Assembly: GCA_051745935.1 (NCBI GenBank)
Contig: JBNJEM010000078.1
Coordinates: 1-18,050, forward strand
From: JBNJEM01 sp051745935
GTDB taxonomy: Bacteria; Planctomycetota; Planctomycetia; Pirellulales; Pirellulaceae
Length of the DNA stretch: 18,050 nucleotides
Direction: 5' to 3'
Shown here: piece by piece, positions 7,164 through 14,479 of the stretch
Layout of the letters: every line of letters starts with the position of its first letter
Position numbering within the stretch: position 1 is the first letter of the stretch
The notes under the pieces: generated by a model
Database searches by the model: none
The model's input: the letters and a program-made list of their open reading frames with translations, nothing else
Told to the model about the DNA's origin: nothing
Position numbers and translations under genes: made by a program

Positions 7164-8480
7164 ATGACTGAACCATTGGCACAAGACGACGAGCAGGTCG
7201 GCGATGATGCGGGCCACTCAACCTCACGGTCGACGCCCCCGACAAGTGGCGAAGAGAATACGCCACTTTACGGTTTAAGGGGCGTAAGACATCCCGTTGT
7301 TTTTCCGGCGAGGGATCGGGTCGCGTGGTTGCTCAGTAGTATTGCATTTCTTATCCTGTTGAGCTTTTTTTTGCCGTACACCGTGGAGCGGATGACGTAT
7401 TCCTACCATCACGGCCGCCAGCGGGCGTTGTACGACGCGGCGGGCGACAAGCTCGAAAACGTGTCTCTGCGGGATATGTCGGAAGCTTGCCAGCTTGTTG
7501 CTAATCGTGTCGGCCCCAGCGTGGTGCACATCAATGCCACGTCGGCCGCGGCCGGTGCGGGCAAGGCCATTGCGGGGCATGCGCAATGGCAGCATCCCAC
7601 CATGAGCCAGGGATCAGGGGTGGTCGTCGACAACGAGGGGTACATTGTCACGAACGCCCACGTGGTTCGTGGGTATGGCGATATTCGCGTGAAACTAAGT
7701 GACGGCCGCACGGTTGACGCGGACGTCGTGGGCATCGATCCCATGACGGACGTGGCCGTGCTAAAGGTGAACGCGGACCGCTTGTTGCCGGCCGAATGGG
7801 GCGACAGTAACCAGTTGGCGGTGGGCGGCCTGGTCTGGGCTTTGGGAAGTCCATTGGGGCTGCAGCACAGCGTCACCTTTGGAATACTCAGCGGCAAGGA
7901 CCGCTCCTTCCAGTCGCCGGAAGAGAGCGGCGTGTTGGACTCGCAAGGCATTGCCAGCGATTCGCCTTATCACAATTTCCTGCAGACGGACGCGGCAGTC
8001 AATCCGGGCAACAGCGGCGGGCCATTGGTCGATTCCGAGGGAAGAATTGTCGGCATTAACGCGGCGATTGTGGGGAAAGCATATCAGGGGATCAGTTTTG
8101 CGATTCCCAGCAGCATTGCCCAACCGATTTACAAGCGGATTCGCGACGAAGGACGTGTCACCCGCAGTTGGCTCGGCGTCGCGCCAAAGGACATCACGCC
8201 GGAGCTCGCCGAGGAACTGGGGGTGCCCGATGCGTCCGGGGCGCTGGTGACCAAGGTGGTCTCGAACCTGGACGGCGCCGTATCTCCGGCCCAAAAAGCG
8301 GGACTCAAGGCGGGCGATGTCATTGTCCGGTGGGGTGGCGAGCCGGTGGGGAACAGCACCAAGCTGTTCTCTTTGGTGGCGCTCACGAGCGTTGGGTCCA
8401 CCGTGAAGGTCGTTGTCCTCCGCGACGGCCGCGAAGTGACTCTCTCCGTCACCGTAACGGAACGGCCCCCCGGATCCTGA
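7164..8480 (+). CDS. DegP/HtrA-type membrane-anchored serine protease with one PDZ domain
   Basis: The 438-residue protein has a polar cytoplasmic tail (1-52), one membrane helix (about 53-71), a linker, a trypsin-like S1C protease domain (about 105-310) and one PDZ domain (about 325-430). The triad is visible: His-166 in VTNAHVV, Asp-196 in DPMTDVAVL and Ser-284 in NPGNSGGPL. It should cleave misfolded or damaged proteins outside the cytoplasmic membrane; the PDZ domain binds exposed C-termini or regulates the protease. The single helix and single PDZ make it more like DegS than classical soluble DegP. Two tandem repeat elements lie just upstream and a group II intron fragment starts 34 bp past its stop. 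The start at 7164 is the only one that retains the full tail. Confidence 0.95.
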   Translation: MTEPLAQDDEQVGDDAGHSTSRSTPPTSGEENTPLYGLRGVRHPVVFPARDRVAWLLSSIAFLILLSFFLPYTVERMTYSYHHGRQRALYDAAGDKLENVSLRDMSEACQLVANRVGPSVVHINATSAAAGAGKAIAGHAQWQHPTMSQGSGVVVDNEGYIVTNAHVVRGYGDIRVKLSDGRTVDADVVGIDPMTDVAVLKVNADRLLPAEWGDSNQLAVGGLVWALGSPLGLQHSVTFGILSGKDRSFQSPEESGVLDSQGIASDSPYHNFLQTDAAVNPGNSGGPLVDSEGRIVGINAAIVGKAYQGISFAIPSSIAQPIYKRIRDEGRVTRSWLGVAPKDITPELAEELGVPDASGALVTKVVSNLDGAVSPAQKAGLKAGDVIVRWGGEPVGNSTKLFSLVALTSVGSTVKVVVLRDGREVTLSVTVTERPPGS

Positions 8481-8513
8481 CCGTGTTGGGTGCTCTTCAA
8501 TATCGCGCCGGCG

Positions 8514-8740
8514 ATAGGGGGAGGGAGCGCCGGTTATTCCCGGCTCCCCTTCCCTCCAAACCGCAGGTGCGGTCCTCCCGCATACGGCTCTCCAGTCAGC
8601 AGGCTCCCGTGGATTGGACAACGCGAGTGTGGGCTTTATTCAGGCCATGGAGCCCCCGCTCGTGGGGGTACTGGTTGGCTATCGCCGTGATGCCATTTTC
8701 CTCCTCGCATTCCTACTTCCGGCCCGAACAAGACGAGTAG
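8514..8740 (-). mobile_element. 3' remnant of a group II intron (domains V-VI and adjoining sequence)
   Basis: On the minus strand, 8590 to 8558 reads GAGCCGTATGCGG-GAGG-ACCGCAC-CTGCGGTTT, a close match to group II domain V: the AGC triad at the base, a tetraloop, and the GCAC..CGGTT 3' strand. Domain VI should follow, and a GC-rich hairpin of the right size does (GGGGAGCCGG paired with CCGGCGCTCCC, about 8523-8548), with a CTAT end near 8514. The sequence before domain V (about 8591-8740) resembles the spacer that precedes it in bacterial introns; no reverse transcriptase frame survives. No clear branch-point A is seen in domain VI, and the domain V tetraloop is GAGG, not GAAA. It is probably inactive. 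Confidence 0.7.
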
Positions 8741-8747
8741 CCGCTTG

Positions 8748-9779
8748 CTAATGGGACATCGGTTGCCGATCGACTTTCAAATAGCGATACGCGCCGCCAG
8801 TTTCTCGTGCCAGCCGAGACATGAAGTTGTCCGTGTCGTTCAACGGGCGGCGGCCAAATTGGATGCAGTGAATGCTCGTTTGTCCTCGGGCCTGCTTGAG
8901 AATCCGCACGACTTGCGGGTGACTGAGCGTCGGATCCCCACCGTCGGTGAGCAAAAACAGGACGTCAGGGGAGCGGTGGAGCCCCGACATGAGCGCGGAG
9001 AAATGATTGGTGGCGCCAAACGCGGCCAGGCCCCCCATGAACTTTCCAACGCGCTCTTTGTTGGAATCGCTGGCCGGTAGCAACTCCCTCTTGCCGCCAA
9101 AAAACACGCACTGGTGATTGTATGCCACGATCTGAAATCGATGCGCTGAGTCCAACGCTGACAAAGCCCGTTGAAACTCGTCCTTGGCGCGAGCGATCAC
9201 TCCCAAACCGTGACGTCCCATGCTGTCCGATCGGTCCAGTATAAACAGAAAGGAATTCCCCGCCGCCGGGGCGCCACCAAAAAGCGACACCTCGGTGGTC
9301 GGCCCTCGCGACTCACGCTGCTCTCGCATCAATGCGTCTTGCGCCCGTGCGGCCGCAATGGCTTTCCGCGACGGCCCAGCGCCGCGGCGCGACGGCGCAT
9401 AGTCGACTTCACCCAACAGTTCGTTTCCTGGAGCAGCACTGACCCGGCCGGGCAACGCCGTATCCAATTGAGGAATCTCCGCCAGGGCCTCCTCGGAGGG
9501 CAATGCGTCCTGTTGCGAAGCGGCTGGCCGCTCCCCTCTTTCTTCCCCTGACTCGAATTCCCGCTTGCCAGCCACCTCGTCGAAGTATTCCACTGCCTCT
9601 CCCGTCGTGTCCGCCAGCGCAATGCCAACCTCTCGCCCACGGTTGGGTAAACCACGGGACTCCGGAGAGCGAATCAGTTGCGCCAGTAGAATCAACAGGC
9701 CCAAATGGACACACACACTCAGTAACCACGAAGAAAGCGGCCGCTTCCGCGGAGCGAGTTGGTGCGTCAAATGATTCAT
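8748..9779 (-). CDS. Membrane-anchored von Willebrand factor A domain protein
   Basis: The 343-residue protein has a basic N-terminus, one membrane helix (about 15-36), a long low-complexity Glu/Ala/Arg linker (40-170) and a VWA domain (about 175-335). The metal-ion-dependent adhesion site is complete: Asp-182, Ser-184 and Ser-186 in DRSDS, Thr-257 in GATNH, and Asp-279 in LLTDGGD. VWA domains bind partner proteins through a divalent metal, so this is probably a surface scaffold or adhesion protein. I placed the start at the ATG at 9779 because the 28 codons before it (from 9863) lie inside a dispersed repeat, and the helix follows the later start naturally. No strong Shine-Dalgarno site supports either choice. 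Confidence 0.85.
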   Translation of the reverse strand: MNHLTHQLAPRKRPLSSWLLSVCVHLGLLILLAQLIRSPESRGLPNRGREVGIALADTTGEAVEYFDEVAGKREFESGEERGERPAASQQDALPSEEALAEIPQLDTALPGRVSAAPGNELLGEVDYAPSRRGAGPSRKAIAAARAQDALMREQRESRGPTTEVSLFGGAPAAGNSFLFILDRSDSMGRHGLGVIARAKDEFQRALSALDSAHRFQIVAYNHQCVFFGGKRELLPASDSNKERVGKFMGGLAAFGATNHFSALMSGLHRSPDVLFLLTDGGDPTLSHPQVVRILKQARGQTSIHCIQFGRRPLNDTDNFMSRLARETGGAYRYLKVDRQPMSH

Positions 9780-9798
9780 CGTCTTTTGCTGCCCGTCA

Positions 9799-9876
9799 CA
9801 AAACTTGAGTGTCGCTCCCGAAAGACCCTGGGGGGGGCGAGGAACCTTGAACGGTTTTGTCATGGCTTCTTAAGCG
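9799..9876 (-). repeat. Dispersed repeat, copy B, overlapping the apparent VWA start
   Basis: On the minus strand it reads GCCATGACAAAACCG, TTCAAGGTTCCT, a C-run, CAGGGTCTTTCGGGAGCG and TCAAGTTTTG. It matches copy A at 6201-6271. It supplies the ATG at 9863 and most of the first 22 codons of the longest VWA frame. Confidence 0.75.
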
Positions 9877-9931
9877 ATTGGGAGTGATTGGCTTGAGCAA
9901 CGCACGTAACCGCCCCCGGGCAAGAGGTCTG

Positions 9932-10081
9932 TTATGCGTCTTTTTTCTTGCTCCTGCCACCCGGGCACGATACCAGCCTAGGGCATTTCCCCGAGCTTTT
10001 CTTGGCACTCTGCAACGCCGCGTCCAGTTGCCGGTCCAGTTGTCCGGCACATTCCGAAACCACCGCGTTTTCCCGACCCAT
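9932..10081 (-). CDS. Doubtful 49-residue ORF
   Basis: The frame starts MGRENAVVSECAGQLDRQLD and ends in a basic tail GRSKKKDA. Residues 8-30 could form an amphipathic helix, and codon choice looks coding-like in that part. No strong ribosome binding site is present. It lies on the same strand as, and between, the GGQ protein gene and the VWA gene, where a small cotranscribed gene would fit. I recognise no family, and chance cannot be excluded. Confidence 0.3.
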   Translation of the reverse strand: MGRENAVVSECAGQLDRQLDAALQSAKKSSGKCPRLVSCPGGRSKKKDA

Positions 10082-10220
10082 GAACCGCTACTTGAATTCT
10101 AGCAGTCGCTTCCATGTCTTTGAAGCGAACGAGCGAGCGAGAGAGGTCACTGTCCAGTTGCGTCGGCCAGTGAGTGACGGTCGTATTTCCTCGGAGAGGC
10201 AAGAGCATTTCGGCCAATGC

Positions 10221-10721
10221 TCAGTGAAGGCGGTGGAGGCCCATGGATTGTCGCGTCTGGTTGACCATCCGCAGCGCCCGCGGTTCCAGCTTCAGAAATC
10301 GGATCAGCTGCGAGGAGCTAATCCTTAAGCTGCGCGCGGCGGCCGCCACATCGTAATGTTGCTGTTCGATCACATCGAGCGCCTCGGCCAGCAAGGGCGC
10401 GAAATCTTCATGTTGTGGATCGACACGAAATGCCCCCTGTTTCGCGCGAGTGGTCCAGCGCGATGTTGGAATTCCATCGGGCGGACGCTCCGATCGCAGG
10501 TCCAGGGCCAGCTCAAGGCGCAATCGCTTGAGTGCCACCCGCCGGTTCTCGTGTTGGTTCCGCCGTTCGGTTGCCTCGGCCCGCACGCCGCTAGGACGGT
10601 GAACCAAGACAATAGCGGACTCCACCTTGTTGCGATGTTGCCCGCCAGGCCCCGAGCGTCGTTGGCGCCGGACGTCGCAGTCGGTGAGCAGTTGACGATC
10701 GGGCAGTTCACAAGGGTGCAT
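10221..10721 (-). CDS. Release-factor-like GGQ protein (RF-1 domain family)
   Basis: The 166-residue protein contains the peptidyl-tRNA hydrolysis motif of class I release factors: RRSGPGGQHRNKVESAIVLV with GGQ at 26-28, then RNQHENRRVALKRLRL. It lacks the codon-recognition and ribosome-anchoring domains of RF1/RF2, so it resembles ArfB (YaeJ) or its stand-alone relatives that free peptides from stalled ribosomes. Unlike ArfB, the C-terminus is not a basic tail. Residues about 100-166 form a helix-turn-helix-like segment (DVAAAARSLRISSSQLIRFL) followed by EPRALRMVNQTR, which I associate with planctomycete members. The ATG at 10721 is chosen because the motif begins soon after; the longer frame to 10979 adds residues of no recognisable type. 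Confidence 0.85.
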   Translation of the reverse strand: MHPCELPDRQLLTDCDVRRQRRSGPGGQHRNKVESAIVLVHRPSGVRAEATERRNQHENRRVALKRLRLELALDLRSERPPDGIPTSRWTTRAKQGAFRVDPQHEDFAPLLAEALDVIEQQHYDVAAAARSLRISSSQLIRFLKLEPRALRMVNQTRQSMGLHRLH

Positions 10722-11114
10722 ACCACAATTCCAGGATCTATTGGGCCCCGCGCGGCAAACCAACTCCGGCACGCTACCGATACGCTTCGCCCATTCCCTT
10801 GCCAGTCCATGGTTCGGTCGGCCTATCTGAATCATCTCCGTTTTTCGAGTCGACGGCGGGCCGCGCGCTCCACAAAGCTCGTCTGGACTAATTCCCCCCC
10901 CTGCGATGCCCCCTGCCAAGCCACGAACATGAGGGGAGCCTGCTTCCATGAGGCGAGCGAGGGCCGCGCATTTGGGCAAGTCTATCGCGCCGCATGGAAG
11001 CTGTTCACCCCATTGCGACTCGAGATGCCTGTTGACTTATGCCGACGCCGCGATAGGGTTACAAGAGATAGGGACAAGGTTTAGTTTAATTGAGTATTGA
11101 AGAGGGGCGGGACG
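10722..11114. other. Divergent intergenic region
   Basis: About 390 bp lie between the GGQ protein gene and the plus-strand candidate selenoprotein gene. Both need promoters here. I see no repeat, RNA gene or convincing promoter. The stretch at 11080-11100 is AT-richer (TTTAGTTTAATTGAG) and lies just before the plus-strand ribosome site, so a promoter for that gene could be there. Confidence 0.4.
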
Positions 11115-11510
11115 ATGTCCGATTCGAGCCAAAAACCGCGTCGAGCGAAATCACACCTTGATATCCTGCTGATCGGTGGATTGTTGGTGGGCTGGTTCGC
11201 CGTGCAGGCCTTCGTGTTGCCGGGATTGGGGGTATCCACGTGAGGCCCCACTTCGTGCGAGCCGAGTTCGGCTCCCTCTAACACGGAGACCGCCCCTGCC
11301 GCTCCCGCATCGCCTCGATTTGTTGTCCCGGAAGATCACGTGATTTCTGAGGATGACAATGGATTCGGGCAGCGTTGGAAGTCCACCACTGACGCGGATG
11401 GACGTCCCGGGAAGGCGGGCGAGGAGAAAGGAGAACAAGAGCCTGCCAAGGGTATAGAGCGCAAGGCTACCGAGAGGCGCAGCGGCGCCACCAGCCCTTC
11501 TGGTTCCTAG
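11115..11510 (+). CDS. Candidate small membrane selenoprotein (in-frame UGA at 11241-11243)
   Basis: Read conventionally this is a 42-residue protein: a basic start (KPRRAK), one membrane helix (about 15-36) and a stop at UGA. Read with UGA as selenocysteine it is 131 residues: GVST-U43-GPTSC48, then a Pro/Ala/Ser- and Glu-rich hydrophilic tail to TAG. GAGGGG lies about 8 nt before the ATG. Four things favour read-through. The frame stays open for 88 codons with coding-like codons. A strong hairpin starts 7 nt after the UGA, with its loop at bacterial-SECIS distance. Cys-48 lies five residues after U43, as in redox pairs. The extended frame ends exactly at the stop of the convergent neighbour. 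The redox site would face the periplasmic side. No SelA/SelB/SelD genes are in view to confirm it. Confidence 0.55.
11251..11288 (+). promoter_or_regulatory. Putative bacterial SECIS hairpin
   Basis: The upper stem GAGCCG (11259-11264) pairs perfectly with CGGCTC (11269-11274) around the loop AGTT. The lower stem CTTCGTG (11251-11257) pairs with CACGGAG (11282-11288) including one G-T pair; the arms are separated by one base on the left and seven on the right. The loop begins 21 nt after the UGA and has G in its first two positions, as SelB-binding hairpins require. The asymmetric internal loop is unusual. Confidence 0.5.
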
Positions 11511-11794
11511 CGCCACTGCTCCGGAGTCTCTGGCGGGGCTGACTCGCTTTCTTCCGCCTTTTTCGCCTCGTTTTCGTTGTTTTGTTTCATTCTCACTTCC
11601 ACGTTACTGCCCACCTCGCGGGCGACTTCGGCGGCGTGCCGTGTGTCGTCCCGAATCTTCGCCCGGTCAATGCGCAGTTGTACTTCGGTGGTGTTGCCTT
11701 CCCGTTCTCGATCCAGCGAAAACCAGTCTCGATACAGACCGATCAAGCTGAAAATAAGCAGAATCAGTGCCAAAGTCCCCAGTGATTTTCGCAT
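11507..11794 (-). CDS. Small single-helix membrane protein
   Basis: The 95-residue protein has one membrane helix near the N-terminus (about 5-20, LGTLALILLIFSLIGLY), then a strongly charged, probably helical segment (28-70, rich in Arg, Glu and Asp), and an Asn/Glu/Pro-rich tail. AAGGAA lies 8 nt before the ATG at 11794, a good ribosome site. I do not recognise a family beyond small planctomycete membrane proteins. Its stop codon overlaps the TAG of the convergent candidate selenoprotein within the palindrome CTAG. Function unknown. Confidence 0.75.
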   Translation of the reverse strand: MRKSLGTLALILLIFSLIGLYRDWFSLDREREGNTTEVQLRIDRAKIRDDTRHAAEVAREVGSNVEVRMKQNNENEAKKAEESESAPPETPEQWR

Positions 11795-12123
11795 AGTATG
11801 CTTTCCTTGCTCTCCACGGCCTCAAATCGGCCCGCATGAAACGCCATGGTGCTGCAGCCATGGAGTACAGAATTGTCGACGAGACGTCAAGGTCAACAAG
11901 GTAAACGGAGAGGGCGCGAAGGGCGGACACATCATAGCCCCCGGTGCAACCGCCGGTACACTTCAGGTCGCTATCCTTGCAGGCGGTCGGATTGGTCCGG
12001 ATGGAAAGCTGCTCGACGCAACACGTCCTCCCGTTGGTCGGACTCGCGGCGGACCAAGTCATCCGCGACCGGTATAAGAAGTTACCCCGGGATGAAAACG
12101 CCGCCCCGCCAGGGGTCGATTTC
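11795..12123. other. Intergenic region with one dispersed element
   Basis: The gap between two minus-strand genes holds copy 3 of the roughly 100-bp element and, just before it, GCCCCCGGTGCAACCGCCGG at about 11937-11956, a small GC-rich hairpin motif of a type often dispersed in these genomes. No gene was seen. Confidence 0.5.
11977..12076 (+). repeat. About-100-bp dispersed element, copy 3
   Basis: It begins TTGCAGGCGGTCGG and ends CCGCGACCGGTATA. In its left arm TTTGTCC has become TTGGTCC, and in the right arm GGACAAA has become GGACCAA, so the pairing is preserved by a matched double change. Confidence 0.9.
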
Positions 12124-12783
12124 TCATCGCGTCCCCCTTGACATGCCGGGCCGCCACCGCCGCCAGAACAGAAGGGACACCATGGCCAGGGTAAGGCCGA
12201 GAAGCAGACTGCTCGGTTCCGGGACCACCGATTGGGCTTGATTCAGCGTGCCTCGGGTATGAGTGGCGGGGGCCTGCCAGCTGAAGTCGAGATAGCTATC
12301 GCCGGTGCCTGCCAGCTGCAGCGAGAACCCCAATGGCGTGGAAGGGGTTTCTTCCACGCCAATGTCGGTGGAGAGCAGCGTATCGGCCGGCCCCTCCGTA
12401 GCCGTGAACTGGCCTTCGTAGCTTAAAAACTGCAAGACGTCCCCGCCGTGAGTCAGCGCGAGCCCGTCCGGCGCGCCGTTTTGCAACGACACGTCGTGCG
12501 CGTAGAACGTATAGCCGTCAACGGTTTCGCTCGTGGAGAATGAATCGAGTCCGGTCGCGCTGACGTACGGTTTCCCGCCGTTTCCGTTGTACAGGGTCAG
12601 AGTCACGTTGGACAAGTCAGTGAACGCGGCTGGCGCCGCCACTTCAACGAATTCCTGCTCATCAGCGCCATCGTTATCATAGTGCAGTTCGTTAATCCAA
12701 ATCTCGCTGTCCAGAACCACAGCCATCGCGGTTGAAGGTAACCACGGACACAACCAGAGACACAATAATAGGACGCGGTACAT
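12124..12783 (-). CDS. PEP-CTERM protein with a lamin-tail-like domain
   Basis: The 219-residue exported protein has a signal peptide (about 1-21, ending AMA). Residues 28-180 resemble a lamin-tail domain, an all-beta fold: WINELHYDNDG, EQEFVEVAAP, LTLYNGNGG, then DGLALTHGGDVLQFLSYEG. The C-terminus is a PEP-CTERM sorting signal: VPEP (187-190), a hydrophobic helix (about 193-208) and a basic RRWRPG end. Exosortase cuts at such signals and the protein is delivered to the surface or matrix. The ATG at 12783 has AGGGG about 7 nt upstream. Copy 3 of the dispersed element lies just past its stop. Lamin-tail domains occur in many planctomycete surface proteins; the binding partner is unknown. Confidence 0.9.
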   Translation of the reverse strand: MYRVLLLCLWLCPWLPSTAMAVVLDSEIWINELHYDNDGADEQEFVEVAAPAAFTDLSNVTLTLYNGNGGKPYVSATGLDSFSTSETVDGYTFYAHDVSLQNGAPDGLALTHGGDVLQFLSYEGQFTATEGPADTLLSTDIGVEETPSTPLGFSLQLAGTGDSYLDFSWQAPATHTRGTLNQAQSVVPEPSSLLLGLTLAMVSLLFWRRWRPGMSRGTR

Positions 12784-12999
12784 CGTTTTCCCCTTTTGCT
12801 AAAAGTCGGTCCTTCTGAAAGTAGCGTACAGATCCGTTAACCGGTCAGTCGACGATGCCCGCGTCTCTATTAGGTGAATCACCAAAAAGCCCCGGAACCC
12901 CTCACCAGATTTGGAATTTTTTCGAATTTTTCCGAAAAGACGTGGCGGGGGCGTTACGAGAGGACCATGTCACCAAACTCCGAGGGGGGGAGGCAGTGG

Positions 13000-13049
13000 C
13001 GTGGGGGCTTGGACGCGATTCTTTTGGCTGCGCGGTGCCTGCCCCCACG
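13000..13049. repeat. Perfect 9-bp inverted repeat with a 32-nt loop
   Basis: CGTGGGGGC and GCCCCCACG can form a hairpin in the gap before the nucleotidyltransferase gene. On the minus strand the sequence contains GGGGGCAGGCACCG, a motif I associate with non-coding dispersed repeats of planctomycetes. Confidence 0.6.
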
Positions 13050-13201
13050 TACGTTCCGCGGTGGGCCTGGTGATCACCGGTAGGGGGCTGCAACGGCGGA
13101 TTCATGGCCAGCCTCACGCATGGTTCACCCGCTCACCGTGGCCCGGTCGGTGTTGGGATTGTGGGCGGTTTGCAATTGGGCGGTATACGATTAAACTACA
13201 C

Positions 13202-13299
13202 TTTAGGCGCTCGGATTTGTCCGGATGGAAAGCTGCCCGACGCAAGTTGTCGTCCCGTTGGTCGGACTCGCGGCGGAGAAAGTCATCCGCGACCGGTAT
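13202..13299 (+). repeat. About-100-bp dispersed element, copy 4
   Basis: It begins TTTAGGCGCTCGG and ends CCGCGACCGGTATG. The arms carry one mismatch (TTTGTCC against GGAGAAA). It ends about 75 bp before the start of the nucleotidyltransferase-HD gene. Confidence 0.88.
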
Positions 13300-13375
13300 G
13301 TTTTGGGTCGTGCCGACGCCATGCGTCGGCATCTCATGGCGTTGTTGCAGAAGCATTCTTCATGGACAAGGTTCG

Positions 13376-14479
13376 ATGAATCGCTCCAAGTTGCGCCGGC
13401 AAATCGCGTTTGAAGCCGCCTGTTTGATGTATCATCGGCAGGAATCCGAGTACTACCGGGCCAAACAGAAAGCCGCTCGCCGCATCCATCGGGGTTGGGT
13501 CAAACCGGCGGAGCTCCCCCGCAACACGGAGATTCGGGACCAGATCCAGGTCCTGGCTCGGCTTTACGAGGGGGAAGATCGCGACAGCAATTTGCGGGAA
13601 ATGCGGCTCGAGGCGCTGCGGCTGATGCGCTTGCTGCACCGGTTTCGCCCCCGATTGATTGGAAGCGTTCTCACCGGCCACGTGCGGAAGGGGTCGGATA
13701 TTGATCTTCATGTTTTCTCGGACAGTGTGGAGGCGGTCGCTCTGACATTGGATGAAAGCGGGGCGGTCTACGATGTGGAGCGGAAACGGGTGCGAAAGCA
13801 TGGCGAGGAACGCGTGTTCACGCACATCCATGTAACCGACCGCTTCCCCTTTGAATTAACCGTGTACCCGGCGAATCAAGCCCATTACGTGTTCAAAAGT
13901 TCGATCACGGGAAAAGCGATTGAACGAGCGAATATCGCCCAGTTGGAAAAACGGCTCCGGGACGAGTACCCAAACCTGGACTTGGACGCCGCCGTGGCGG
14001 AGATGGAAGAGCAGGTGGACCGGTTCCAGGTCTATCAGGCACTGCTGCTTCCCCTGGAACATGTCAAGGAAAATCCGAAATACCATCCCGAGGGGGACAC
14101 GCTTTACCATAGCTTGCAGGTCTTCGAATGGGCGCGGGATGAGTTGCCCTACGACGAGGAATTCCTCTTGGCGGCTTTGCTTCACGACGTGGGCAAGGCG
14201 ATCGACCCGGTTGACCATATCCAGGCGGGCCTGGACGCGCTCGAGGGGTTCATTACCGATCGGACGGCCTGGTTGATCGAACACCATATAAACGCCCAAA
14301 GGCTGCTGGATGGCAGCCTGGGGACGAGGGCCCGCCGCAGATTGCAGCAGGCGGAAAGCTTTGAAGAGCTGCAAACCTTGGCCGAATGTGATCGTGACGG
14401 CCGTCAGGTTGGCGTTGACGTCTGCGACGTGGACGAGGCGCTGCAATATATCCGGGACCTTTCCCAAACCTTTGGCTGA
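13376..14479 (+). CDS. Nucleotidyltransferase-HD domain protein
   Basis: The 367-residue protein joins a minimal nucleotidyltransferase fold to an HD hydrolase domain. Residues about 70-170 hold LIGSVLTGHVRKGSDIDLHV, with Gly-96/Ser-97 and metal-binding Asp-108 and Asp-110; a third acidic residue probably lies near Glu-160 in FELTVY. Residues about 225-330 hold the HD set: His-245 (LYHSLQ), His-270/Asp-271 (LLHDVGK) and His-303/304. Proteins combining these domains include tRNA nucleotidyltransferases, signalling enzymes and nucleotide-modifying toxins; the substrate here is unknown. The longer frame from 12911 runs through a dispersed repeat, so the ATG at 13376, with AAGG 4 nt upstream, is chosen. 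The last codons and stop are tandemly duplicated (next entry). Confidence 0.85.
   Translation: MNRSKLRRQIAFEAACLMYHRQESEYYRAKQKAARRIHRGWVKPAELPRNTEIRDQIQVLARLYEGEDRDSNLREMRLEALRLMRLLHRFRPRLIGSVLTGHVRKGSDIDLHVFSDSVEAVALTLDESGAVYDVERKRVRKHGEERVFTHIHVTDRFPFELTVYPANQAHYVFKSSITGKAIERANIAQLEKRLRDEYPNLDLDAAVAEMEEQVDRFQVYQALLLPLEHVKENPKYHPEGDTLYHSLQVFEWARDELPYDEEFLLAALLHDVGKAIDPVDHIQAGLDALEGFITDRTAWLIEHHINAQRLLDGSLGTRARRRLQQAESFEELQTLAECDRDGRQVGVDVCDVDEALQYIRDLSQTFG

Larger units (their letters stand above)
12784..13375. other. Intergenic region with hairpin and dispersed element
   Basis: About 590 bp without a supported gene. It holds a perfect 9-bp inverted repeat, CGTGGGGGC at 13000-13008 and GCCCCCACG at 13041-13049, and copy 4 of the dispersed element. 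The open frame running into the downstream gene from 12911 only translates these elements. Confidence 0.55.

Noticed and set aside
6694..7266. Minus-strand open frame of 190 codons with an internal protein repeat
   Set aside because: The protein repeat is only the translation of the two tandem non-coding elements; the other copies of the element are read in other frames or lie outside any gene.
7761..8621. Minus-strand open frame of 286 codons
   Set aside because: It lies antisense to the protease gene with its intact catalytic motifs and is a GC-bias shadow.
10722..10979. N-terminal extension of the GGQ protein
   Set aside because: The residues show no resemblance to the family, which starts shortly before the RRSGPGGQ motif.
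12911..13375. N-terminal extension of the nucleotidyltransferase-HD protein
   Set aside because: It translates a dispersed element and a GC-rich hairpin region; the conserved protein begins at 13376.
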